From Candidatus Latescibacterota bacterium (lineage in GTDB: Bacteria > Latescibacterota > UBA2968 > UBA8231), in the NCBI GenBank assembly GCA_022827165.1, contig JAJDTN010000182.1:5001-13217 (forward strand): a stretch of DNA of 8,217 nucleotides, given 5' to 3'. Shown piece by piece: positions 1-5,846 of this stretch (within the stretch, counting starts at the first letter, position 1; each line of letters starts with the position of its first letter). A program made the translations under genes and the position numbers. The notes under the pieces are model-generated. The model was not told where the DNA came from, did not search any database, and was given only the letters and a program-made list of their open reading frames with translations.

Positions 1-921
1 GATCATGTAGGCGATCTGCGAGGCCCCGCCCCCCGGCCGCCGGACCCGCGCATTCTCGATCTCGTGGTAGATGAGGAAGACCTCGTAGAGGTTGACGGAG
101 CCGGTGGTGAGGTCGTCGTCGGCGTACTTGCGGTTGTTGAAGTGGAACCCGCCGAGCCTGTCTTCGTCGAGGAGGAAGGCGACGATGTGCTCGATGTTCA
201 CCCCCTGGGCGTGGTGACCGAGGTCGACGAGAACCTGGGCGCGCTCCCCCGCGGCGCGGGAGAAGTGAAGGGCCATGCCCCAGTCGGCGATGTCGGTGTG
301 GTAGAACCCGGGCTCGAAGAACTTGTACTCCACCAGCATGCGGGCCCCGGCGGGGAGCATGTCATGCGTTTTGGCGAGGCACTCCTCGAAGCTGCGCTTG
401 CGGGAAATCAGGTCCGCCTGCCCCGCGTAGTTCGTGCCGTCGGCGAACCACAGGGAGAGCAGCCGGGACCCGGTGGCCTCCATGATCTCGACGCATTCCG
501 ACATGTGGTCGAGGGCCTTTTGGCGCACGGCGGCGTCCCGGTGGCCGAAGGACCCGAACTGGTAGTCGGGATCCTGGAAGACGTTGGGGTTGATGGCGCC
601 GATCTCCACGCCGAGGTCCGCGGCCTCCGCCTGGAGGGCGTCGTAGTCGTCCACCTTGTCCCAGGGGATGTGGAGAGCGACGGAGGGACAGACGCCGGTC
701 ATGGCGTGCACCTGGGCGGCATCGGCGAGACGCTCGTGAACGTCGCGCGCGGCACCGGGCTGCTTGAAGACCGCGAAGCGCGTTCCGGAGTTGCCGTATC
801 CCCAGGAGGGGGTCTCGATGCGCTGGGCGCGCAACCGCGACTCCAGGTCGTGGAGATCCACTCCCCGCCCCTGCAGGTCCTCCGCCAGGCGAGCGTAGGC
901 GGCGGTGGAATCAGTGCTCAT
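1..921 (-). CDS. rhaI: L-rhamnose isomerase (RhaI type), 3' end beyond the window
   Basis: This is a metal-dependent cytoplasmic TIM-barrel isomerase expected to convert L-rhamnose to L-rhamnulose. My reading gives 307 residues from an ATG at 921. The N-terminal region has [10 protein letters not shown] (40-49), and [11 protein letters not shown] (155-165) is typical of the family. The metal and catalytic set is visible: E198 (VEYKFFEP), D233 and H236 (VDLGHH), H260, D268 and D270 ([12 protein letters not shown]). With a constant offset of 21 these match residues I recall for the Pseudomonas stutzeri enzyme (E219, D254, H257, H281, D289, D291). The window ends at QIAYMI, just before the expected last metal-binding Asp, so roughly 110-120 residues are missing. 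A GGGAGG ribosome binding site (928-933) lies about six bases before the ATG. It follows the glycosyltransferase gene by 47 bases. Members of this family can act on other aldoses such as D-allose, so the in vivo substrate is inferred. Confidence 0.92.
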   Translation of the reverse strand, partial: MSTDSTAAYARLAEDLQGRGVDLHDLESRLRAQRIETPSWGYGNSGTRFAVFKQPGAARDVHERLADAAQVHAMTGVCPSVALHIPWDKVDDYDALQAEAADLGVEIGAINPNVFQDPDYQFGSFGHRDAAVRQKALDHMSECVEIMEATGSRLLSLWFADGTNYAGQADLISRKRSFEECLAKTHDMLPAGARMLVEYKFFEPGFYHTDIADWGMALHFSRAAGERAQVLVDLGHHAQGVNIEHIVAFLLDEDRLGGFHFNNRKYADDDLTTGSVNLYEVFLIYHEIENARVRRPGGGASQIAYMI

Positions 922-927
922 GGGATG

Positions 928-936
928 CCTCCCTTC
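928..936 (-). promoter_or_regulatory. Ribosome binding site of the isomerase gene
   Basis: On the minus strand the bases GAAGGGAGG end six bases before the ATG at 921. This is one of the clearest Shine-Dalgarno sequences in the window and fixes the isomerase start. No other good start lies nearby. Confidence 0.75.
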
Positions 937-944
937 GCCGAGTC

Positions 945-972
945 TATCTAGGTCTTCTGCAGGCCCTGTCAA
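945..972 (-). promoter_or_regulatory. Candidate sigma70-like promoter for the isomerase gene
   Basis: The minus strand shows a perfect TTGACA (967-972) that includes the TGA stop of the upstream glycosyltransferase. A 16-base spacer follows, then TAGATA (945-950) in an AT-rich patch that stands out in GC-rich DNA. The -35 element is full consensus, but the -10 element matches only three of six positions. GATAGA with an 18-base spacer is equally weak. Transcription would start near 938, giving a very short leader that begins about at the ribosome binding site. It would let the isomerase be expressed apart from the genes upstream. No operator repeat is visible. Confidence 0.35.
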
Positions 973-2645
973 TCCGCCAGCCGGTAGATGCGCAGACCTG
1001 GCCCCGGTTGAAGGACGGCGGCGTGGCCGCCCAGGGGGGCATAGTACGCGTCCAACGGGTCGTACACGGGGACTTCGGCCGCGGGGAGGAAGGGGTCGAA
1101 CTCGGCCGCCGGCTCCAGGCCGGACAGCTCCACCGACAGCGCTGGCGGAAGGGCCGCGTAGCCCAGGGGGTGGTCCTGCACGACGAGCCAGTCGACGCCG
1201 CGGGCGCGCAGCTGCCGGGGTGGAGCGGGCTCCCAGATGGAGGAGAGCCGCCGCGGGTTGTCCGGCCGCAGCTCCACGAGGTCGTAAGCGGGGGCGGGAG
1301 GCCAGGAGGGATTGCGCATCTGAAGCTCCAGGCGGAGACCGCGGCCCCCGGCCTTCCGGACCTCGCGCAGGCGGCGCTCGATCCAGGCCTTGCCGGGACG
1401 CAGGCGGGGGTGGCCGTAGGAGCTGCCCGTGAAGGCCACCCTGGCCCCGGCGGCGGCGTGCCGCTCGAGCCAGGACGCGGCCCGAACCCGGGTGTCGGTG
1501 CGGGACAGGAGGCGGTCGTGGGCCACGGAGACGGCGGCGGGGGGCGCCGCCAGGAGCAGGCAGGCCGCGACGGTGGCCGGCACCCGGCCTCGGACCGCGC
1601 GGGAGAGGCCGCAGGCGGCGGCCACACAGGCCAGCGGCACCAGGGGGATCACGTAGCGCACGAAGAGGCTGGCCCCCATCCCGGCCACGAGGAAGTACCC
1701 GGCCGCGGCGGCGAGGATGACGAGATCGGCCGGCCGGCGGCGGACGGCGAACCAGCAGAGCCCGCCCAAGGAGGCGGCCAGCAGCGGCCATCCGAGGCCG
1801 TGGCGCAGGCTGAAGGTCAGGTGATAGAGCCAGCCGTTGCCCAGATCGAGGCCGTGCCCGCGGCCGAAGTGATCCCACTCGAAGGCGAGATCGCGCCAGA
1901 AGGCATGGGGATCGAGAACGACGAAGGGGGACCCGGCCGCGAAGGCGATCCCCCAGGTGGACAGGACCACCGCAGCCGTACGCCAACGGGGCCAGGGAAG
2001 CGGTGAGAGACGGGCCGCCAGGAGCAGGGCCGGCAGAAAGAGGGCGGTGCTGTACTTGGTCGACGCGGACAGGCCCGCGAGCACCGCGGCGGCTACCAGG
2101 GTCCGCCGGCGGCCGTCGCCCAGGTGCCGGACGGCCAGGGCAAAGGACCCGGCGGCCCAGAAGGTGGCCGGCACGTCGACGGTGAGGAAGTGGGAGTCGC
2201 GGACGTGGAGGAAAGCTCCCGCCGCGAGAACCGCCGCCCCCAGACCGGCCGCCTTGCCATCGATCGATCGGGCCGTGCGGTAGACCCAGAACAGGGTGGC
2301 GGTGCCCATGGCCGCGGTCAGGGCGCGGCCGAGGAGATAGACCCCGCCGGGGTCGCGGAAGAAGCGGAAGAGGAACTCTTGGGCGCCGCCCACTTCGCCG
2401 AGGAGCCGCAAGACGAGGTAGTAGAGGCCGTAGAGGACGGCCAGGAGATGGATGTGCAGACTGGGATAGTTGAAGAAGCCCGGATTCAGCTCGCCGCCGG
2501 CGACGGCGAGGGCCCGGTGGACGAGGAGGCTCTCGTCCGGCCGCGCCCCGGTGTGGGGCAGTCCGAAGCCGATCCCCCACACCCGAAGGGCCAGTCCCGC
2601 GGCCAGGACGGCGCCCAGGGCCCACGACGAGGCGGTTACCCGCAC
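969..2645 (-). CDS. Membrane glycosyltransferase, GT39/ArnT-like (PMT family)
   Basis: This 558-residue inner-membrane protein is of the kind that takes a sugar from a polyprenyl-phosphate donor and transfers it to an acceptor on the periplasmic side. The N-terminal two thirds (about 8-375) is a chain of hydrophobic segments. The first periplasmic loop has the family's acidic motif at PDE (36-38). A second conserved acidic site lies in [15 protein letters not shown] (149-163, D157), STKYS is at 195-199, and [11 protein letters not shown] at 328-338 resembles the membrane motif ending the transferase core. Residues from about 385 onward form a soluble, probably periplasmic, domain. The start is GTG at 2645, ten bases after the oxidoreductase stop, with no good ribosome binding site, so translation may depend on coupling. 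The sugar and acceptor (protein, lipid A or polysaccharide) cannot be told from the sequence. Confidence 0.85.
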   Translation of the reverse strand: MRVTASSWALGAVLAAGLALRVWGIGFGLPHTGARPDESLLVHRALAVAGGELNPGFFNYPSLHIHLLAVLYGLYYLVLRLLGEVGGAQEFLFRFFRDPGGVYLLGRALTAAMGTATLFWVYRTARSIDGKAAGLGAAVLAAGAFLHVRDSHFLTVDVPATFWAAGSFALAVRHLGDGRRRTLVAAAVLAGLSASTKYSTALFLPALLLAARLSPLPWPRWRTAAVVLSTWGIAFAAGSPFVVLDPHAFWRDLAFEWDHFGRGHGLDLGNGWLYHLTFSLRHGLGWPLLAASLGGLCWFAVRRRPADLVILAAAAGYFLVAGMGASLFVRYVIPLVPLACVAAACGLSRAVRGRVPATVAACLLLAAPPAAVSVAHDRLLSRTDTRVRAASWLERHAAAGARVAFTGSSYGHPRLRPGKAWIERRLREVRKAGGRGLRLELQMRNPSWPPAPAYDLVELRPDNPRRLSSIWEPAPPRQLRARGVDWLVVQDHPLGYAALPPALSVELSGLEPAAEFDPFLPAAEVPVYDPLDAYYAPLGGHAAVLQPGPGLRIYRLAD

Positions 2646-2655
2646 CGCCGTCCGG

Positions 2656-3615
2656 TCAGGCCGCTTCGAGGATGCGGAGCTGCAGATCGAGGTTGCGCAC
2701 GGCCACCTCGGCAGGCACGAAAGGCGCCGCGGCGCGGCCGGCGGCGGCGTCGTGGAACTGGCCGATGAGCCGGTGCATGTAGTCGCGGGCGATGTCCTCC
2801 CGGCCGCCGGCGGTGAGCACGGCGCGGTACAGGCCGTCCTCCCCAGGGCGGCCGAGGAAGTCGACCATCCTGCCGTCGAAGCCGAAGCGGCGGAGCGGCG
2901 GCCCCTCGTCGCGGTCGCGCACGACGACGCGGCAGTCGCAGGCGCGGCCGTCCTGCCGGAGGGTGAACTCCGCCTCCGCCTCGCGCCCGCGGAAGCGGGC
3001 CCGCAGGGAGGACCCGTCGACCTCGCCGCGGGGCATGACCGCCAGGATCAGGCTGAGGGGGTGGGAACCCATGTCGATCCACACGGTGGCGGCGTCCCGC
3101 CGGGAGCCGCGGGCGAGCGTCTCCAGCTCGGCCTCGAAGCGGGTCGCCCTGTCGGGGTCGGTCCCGGGCTCGACGCGGCGGTAGTGGTCGACGGCGAAGG
3201 CGTACTGGGTGCACAGCCCGAGGTGGCGGCCGCAGTCGCGGGCCTGCTCGCAGAGTTCGCGGGCCTGGACGCGCAGGCGGTCGGCGGACAGGGCCGGGTC
3301 CCACACCAGGGGCTTTTCGCAGAGGACGTGACTGCCGGCGGACAGGGCCCGCGCCACGCAGTCGTAGTGCATCTCGTTGGGGGTGCAGACGTCGACCACG
3401 TCGGGGGCCTCGACCCGCAACAACTCCGTCAGATCGGTGTAGGCCCGACCCGCGAAACCGAAGATCTCCCGCAACTGGACCCGCGTCTGCTCACAACGGT
3501 CGCGGCGGCTGCCGAGGATGGCCGCGACCTGGCCCCCGGCCTGCGCATGCCAGTTGGCGTGGTGCCGGCCGATGCCGCTGGCTCCGGCCACGGCGACGCG
3601 CAGGGCCCGGGTCAT
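2656..3615 (-). CDS. Gfo/Idh/MocA-family NAD(P)-dependent oxidoreductase
   Basis: This 319-residue cytoplasmic dehydrogenase belongs to a family that oxidises or reduces sugars, inositols and related hydroxyl compounds. The N-terminal Rossmann fold begins VAVAGASGIGRHH, with the glycine-rich dinucleotide loop at 11-16. CTPNEMH (77-83) and the family signature CEKPL (99-103) follow, where K101 is the usual catalytic or cofactor lysine. The C-terminal domain carries DMGSHPLSL (181-189), matching the family's D-x-G-x-H substrate-site motif (D181, H185). It is slightly shorter than the common 330-390 residues, but both domains appear complete. The ATG at 3615 is preceded by a GCC-rich stretch without a Shine-Dalgarno sequence, 19 bases after the small basic gene. 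The glycosyltransferase gene follows after 10 bases, which suggests one transcript. The substrate is unknown; nearby rhaI hints at a deoxysugar or another aldose, but that is inference. Confidence 0.87.
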   Translation of the reverse strand: MTRALRVAVAGASGIGRHHANWHAQAGGQVAAILGSRRDRCEQTRVQLREIFGFAGRAYTDLTELLRVEAPDVVDVCTPNEMHYDCVARALSAGSHVLCEKPLVWDPALSADRLRVQARELCEQARDCGRHLGLCTQYAFAVDHYRRVEPGTDPDRATRFEAELETLARGSRRDAATVWIDMGSHPLSLILAVMPRGEVDGSSLRARFRGREAEAEFTLRQDGRACDCRVVVRDRDEGPPLRRFGFDGRMVDFLGRPGEDGLYRAVLTAGGREDIARDYMHRLIGQFHDAAAGRAAAPFVPAEVAVRNLDLQLRILEAA

Positions 3616-3634
3616 GGTTCGGCGGCGGCGGAGG

Positions 3635-3748
3635 TCAGGCCTTGTTGCCCGCCTTGGCCTCGCGGATCCTCTGCTTGATCCGTTCCCGGCGCCGGTGGCG
3701 GCGCCGCTTCAGCTCCTTCTCGCGCTCCCTGCCCTTGCTCGATGACAT
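3635..3748 (-). CDS. 37-residue highly basic small protein, unknown function
   Basis: The product is 37 residues with 17 Arg/Lys and one His against five Glu. It begins MSSSKGRERE, has a KRRRHRRRERIKQR core (14-27) and ends AKAGNKA. It would probably form one charged helix and bind RNA, DNA or the ribosome; that is inferred from composition. Of its 37 codons, 35 end in G or C, like the neighbouring genes, which supports real coding. The reading frame also runs up to an ATG at 3820, but that lies upstream of the promoter's -10 box, so the ATG at 3748 is chosen. Its ribosome binding site is weak. From memory, the RRRHRR pattern resembles small basic proteins of unknown function in Planctomycetota, but I cannot confirm homology. 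It stands first in a probable transcript with the oxidoreductase. A chance reading frame is the main alternative. Confidence 0.6.
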   Translation of the reverse strand: MSSSKGREREKELKRRRHRRRERIKQRIREAKAGNKA

Positions 3749-3790
3749 GCTGTCTCGCTGGATGGGGTCGGTCGGGACTTGGCGGCGACT

Positions 3791-3820
3791 AGTATACCCC
3801 CCTCCGCGCCGGAGGGGCAA
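3791..3820 (-). promoter_or_regulatory. Sigma70-like promoter upstream of the small basic gene
   Basis: The minus strand has TTGCCC (3815-3820), an 18-base spacer and TATACT (3791-3796). The -10 box matches the consensus in five of six positions and the -35 box in four of six. Transcription would begin near 3784, giving a leader of about 36 bases before the ATG at 3748. The promoter would drive the small gene, the oxidoreductase, the glycosyltransferase and possibly the isomerase. It lies entirely between the pyrB stop and the small gene. Confidence 0.6.
3799..3817 (-). repeat. Perfect 8-bp inverted repeat inside the promoter spacer
   Basis: CCCCTCCG and CGGAGGGG are separated by three bases. 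The repeat begins nine bases after the pyrB stop and fills most of the gap between the -35 and -10 boxes. As RNA it would form a strong hairpin that could mark the 3' end of the pyrB transcript, although no U-run follows, so it is not a classic intrinsic terminator. As DNA it could equally be an operator placed between the promoter boxes. The sequence alone does not decide. Confidence 0.6.
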
Positions 3821-3826
3821 GGCGGC

Positions 3827-4756
3827 TCAGGGGCCGGCGAGAATCATGCGCAGCAGGGCCATGCGGACGTAGAGCCCGTTGTGAGCCTGGCGGAAGTAGG
3901 CGGCCCGGGGGTCCTGGTCCACGTCGGGGGTGATCTCGTCGACGCGGGGCAGGGGGTGCATGACGATGGCGGCGCCGGACATGCGCTCCAGGATGGAGCG
4001 GTCGACGATGTAGCGACCGCGGGCCTGCTGGTACTCCTCCACCCGGTCGCCGAAACGCTCGCGCTGGATGCGGGTCTGATAGATGACGTCCACCTCGGCG
4101 GCCACCGCGGCCAGGTCGGCCGACTCCTCCCAGTGGATTCCGTGGCGGTCGAGGTAGTCCTTGATGTCGCCGCGCATGCGCACGACCTCGGGAGCCACGA
4201 ACCAGATCCGGGGGGAATCGAACTTGGCCAGCAGGTAGCAGAGGGACCGGACCGTGCGGCCGTTGGCCAGGTCGCCCACGAGGGCGATGGAGATGCCGTC
4301 GAGGCGCCCGATCTCGCGCTCGATGGTGTAGACGTCGAGGAGGGCCTGGGTCGGGTGCTGGCCGGGGCCGTCCCCGGCGCTGATGACGGGCACGGAAGAG
4401 ACGGCAGCGGCCCTGCGGCTGGCGTCGCTCTCGAAGTGGCGGAGGACGATGATGTCGGCATAGCCGCCGACGATGCGGATGGTGTCCTCGAGGGTCTCGC
4501 CCTTGGCGGCGGAGGAGAACTCCTGGGCGCTCTCGGTGGTGATCACCTCGCCGCCGAGGCGGCGCATGGCGGACTCGAAGGAGAGGCGCGTGCGCGTGCT
4601 GGGCTCGTAGAACAGGGTGGCCATGACCCGGCGGTTGAGGATGTTGGAGCCGTAGTGCTGAACCACCTGCTCCATCTCGCGGGCGACGGCGAAGATCCGC
4701 GCCATGGAGGCGCGGTCGAACTGCTGGGCCTCGACGATATGCCGGAGGACGGGCAT
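3827..4756 (-). CDS. pyrB: Aspartate carbamoyltransferase, catalytic chain
   Basis: This enzyme joins carbamoyl phosphate and L-aspartate to form N-carbamoyl-aspartate, the committed step of pyrimidine synthesis, in the cytoplasm. The 309 residues are close to the 311 of E. coli PyrB. The carbamoyl-phosphate loop FYEPSTRTRLSFE (49-61) contains S53-T54-R55-T56. The mobile loop SSAAKGE has K85. R106 follows, then HPTQALLD (134-141, H134 and Q137), NGRTVRSL with R167, QTRIQ with R229 and Q231, and HPLPRVDEI (267-275). Numbering runs almost in step with E. coli, so active-site residues from both domains are present. The ATG at 4756 is chosen because it gives the usual N-terminus and has AAGGGG eight bases upstream; the reading frame extends further up without homology. 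It follows fabZ by 59 bases. No regulatory chain gene (pyrI) or dihydroorotase gene lies in the window. Confidence 0.96.
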   Translation of the reverse strand: MPVLRHIVEAQQFDRASMARIFAVAREMEQVVQHYGSNILNRRVMATLFYEPSTRTRLSFESAMRRLGGEVITTESAQEFSSAAKGETLEDTIRIVGGYADIIVLRHFESDASRRAAAVSSVPVISAGDGPGQHPTQALLDVYTIEREIGRLDGISIALVGDLANGRTVRSLCYLLAKFDSPRIWFVAPEVVRMRGDIKDYLDRHGIHWEESADLAAVAAEVDVIYQTRIQRERFGDRVEEYQQARGRYIVDRSILERMSGAAIVMHPLPRVDEITPDVDQDPRAAYFRQAHNGLYVRMALLRMILAGP

Positions 4757-4757
4757 G

Positions 4758-4786
4758 GGCCCGCCCCTTGGGGGGGTTCCCGGGCC
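4758..4786 (-). promoter_or_regulatory. Possible hairpin covering the pyrB ribosome binding site
   Basis: The minus strand carries GGCCCG (4781-4786) and its exact complement CGGGCC (4758-4763). Between them, a run of seven C (4770-4776) can pair with the GGGG of the Shine-Dalgarno sequence AAGGGG (4764-4769). The combined stem would have about ten G/C pairs with one bulge and would end one base before the pyrB ATG, hiding the ribosome binding site. In DNA this GC-rich such pairing can arise by chance, so a regulatory role is only a suggestion. Confidence 0.35.
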
Positions 4787-4815
4787 GGCGGCCAGGGCGG
4801 GGCCGGCGGACCCGG

Positions 4816-5265
4816 TCAAGAGGCTCCCGGTGATGCGGGGAGAACCACGGCGAGGAGGTCGGCCTGGGCGGCCACGTCGTCGCCGACGCGGGCGACGCCG
4901 CGCAGCCGGCAGCTCCCGGTGCGCCGCTGCAGGACCGTCACCTCTAGGAGCAACTGGTCGCCGGGAACGACCTGGCGGCGGAACCTCGCCTTGTCGATGC
5001 CGCCGAAGAAGGGGAGCTGCCCGGGACCGGCTTCGCGCATCATGAGAACGGCGCCGGTCTGGGCGAGGCCCTCGACGATGAGGACGCCGGGCATGACGGG
5101 AAAGTCGGGGAAGTGGCCGGCGAAGAAGGGCTCGCCGGCGGTGACGTTCTTGAGGCCCAGGATGCGCTCTCCCGGGACGAGCTCGAGGATGCGGTCGACG
5201 AGCAGAAAGGGGTAGCGGTGGGGGATCGCCTCCTTGATACCCTGCAGGTCCAGGGGATCGCTCAA
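4816..5265 (-). CDS. fabZ: 3-hydroxyacyl-ACP dehydratase FabZ
   Basis: FabZ removes water from (3R)-hydroxyacyl-ACP to give trans-2-enoyl-ACP during fatty acid elongation, including chains that can be diverted to lipid A. The 149 residues match the usual length of about 140-150. A single hotdog fold is visible, with IPHRYPFLLVDR (14-25), the active-site region FFAGHFPDFPVMPGVLIVEG (47-66) containing the catalytic H51 and E65, and FFGGIDKARFRRQVVPGD (86-103). The start is TTG at 5265, whose bases overlap the skp stop as TTGA, with a purine-rich GAGGAG about eight bases upstream. This implies translational coupling to skp. The reading frame extends much further upstream across skp and bamA, but only this part shows homology. 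The lpxD and lpxA genes are not next to it. Confidence 0.95.
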   Translation of the reverse strand: MSDPLDLQGIKEAIPHRYPFLLVDRILELVPGERILGLKNVTAGEPFFAGHFPDFPVMPGVLIVEGLAQTGAVLMMREAGPGQLPFFGGIDKARFRRQVVPGDQLLLEVTVLQRRTGSCRLRGVARVGDDVAAQADLLAVVLPASPGAS

Positions 5266-5813
5266 GGACTGCTCTCCTCCTCGCGCTCCTCGGCGAGAAG
5301 GGCCAGGAGCTTCTCGGTGAGGTTGTAACGGTCCGGGTCGGCGTAGACGATTCCCCCGCCGCCGGCGACATCGAAGATGAAGTCGAAGCCCTCCTCCTCG
5401 GCCAGCTTCTTGAGGGCCTCGTTGACCCTCTCGAAGATCGGCGCCGAGAGCTCGATGTTCTTCTGGAAGACCTCGCCGTCGGGGCCCAGCTTCTGCTGGG
5501 TGAACTGCTGGAGGTCCTGCACCGCCTGCTCGAACTCGGCCGCCAGCTCGGCCTTGCGGGCCTCGCTCATGAGCAGCTCCTGCTTGCGGAAGTCCTCCCG
5601 CATCTTCACCAGCTTGCTCTCGCGGTCCATGGCCTCCTGCTGGTAGCCCTGGGTGAGGCGGTCGAGCTGCCGCTGGATGTCCTTGAACTCGTCCATGCGC
5701 TCGCGCAGGACCTCGGAGTCGATGTAGCCGATCTTGATCTCGGCGGTGGAGGGCTGGGCCGCCAGGACGAGGCCGGCGGCGAGAAGGGCCGGGAGGCCGC
5801 GGAATCGGATCAT
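5262..5813 (-). CDS. skp: Periplasmic chaperone, OmpH/Skp family
   Basis: Skp-type chaperones form jellyfish-shaped trimers that hold unfolded outer-membrane proteins in the periplasm on their way to BamA. The chosen start, ATG at 5813, gives 183 residues with a clear signal peptide: a short basic n-region (IRFR), a hydrophobic core, and a likely cut after A24 (PSTA/E). The mature protein starts IKIGYIDSEVL, the usual first beta strand. A long charged, Gln-rich helical region (about 35-135) would form the tentacle coiled coil, and FDFIFDVAGGGGIVYADP near the C-terminus closes the body domain. A GTG at 5843 would add ten residues ahead of the signal peptide and is less likely, although neither start has a strong ribosome binding site. 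It sits 33 bases after bamA and overlaps fabZ by four bases. Confidence 0.92.
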   Translation of the reverse strand: MIRFRGLPALLAAGLVLAAQPSTAEIKIGYIDSEVLRERMDEFKDIQRQLDRLTQGYQQEAMDRESKLVKMREDFRKQELLMSEARKAELAAEFEQAVQDLQQFTQQKLGPDGEVFQKNIELSAPIFERVNEALKKLAEEEGFDFIFDVAGGGGIVYADPDRYNLTEKLLALLAEEREEESSP

Positions 5814-5846
5814 TCGATTTGACTCGGTCGGTGTGGGGTCCACGGG

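Noticed and set aside
64..2006. Plus-strand reading frames of 295 and 332 codons opposite the isomerase and glycosyltransferase
   Set aside because: They are mirror images of the biased codons on the minus strand, with no domain, no promoter and no credible start signal.
2470..3678. A 402-codon plus-strand reading frame opposite the oxidoreductase
   Set aside because: It has low-complexity composition and no motif, while the opposite strand has clear Gfo/Idh/MocA signatures throughout.
3749..3820. A longer 61-residue form of the small basic protein starting at 3820
   Set aside because: That start lies inside the -35 box and upstream of the -10 box, so the likely transcript would not include it. 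The extra 24 residues show no distinct pattern.
3779..5215. A 478-codon plus-strand reading frame opposite pyrB and fabZ
   Set aside because: It is rich in Gly, Val, Asp, Ala and Glu with no recognisable motif, and lies opposite two well-supported genes. Long antisense frames are expected where third positions are nearly all G or C.
4757..5371. Upstream extension of the pyrB frame (514 residues in all)
   Set aside because: The extra 205 residues are Arg/Pro-rich and overlap fabZ. The ATG at 4756 gives the normal ATCase length and has a ribosome binding site.
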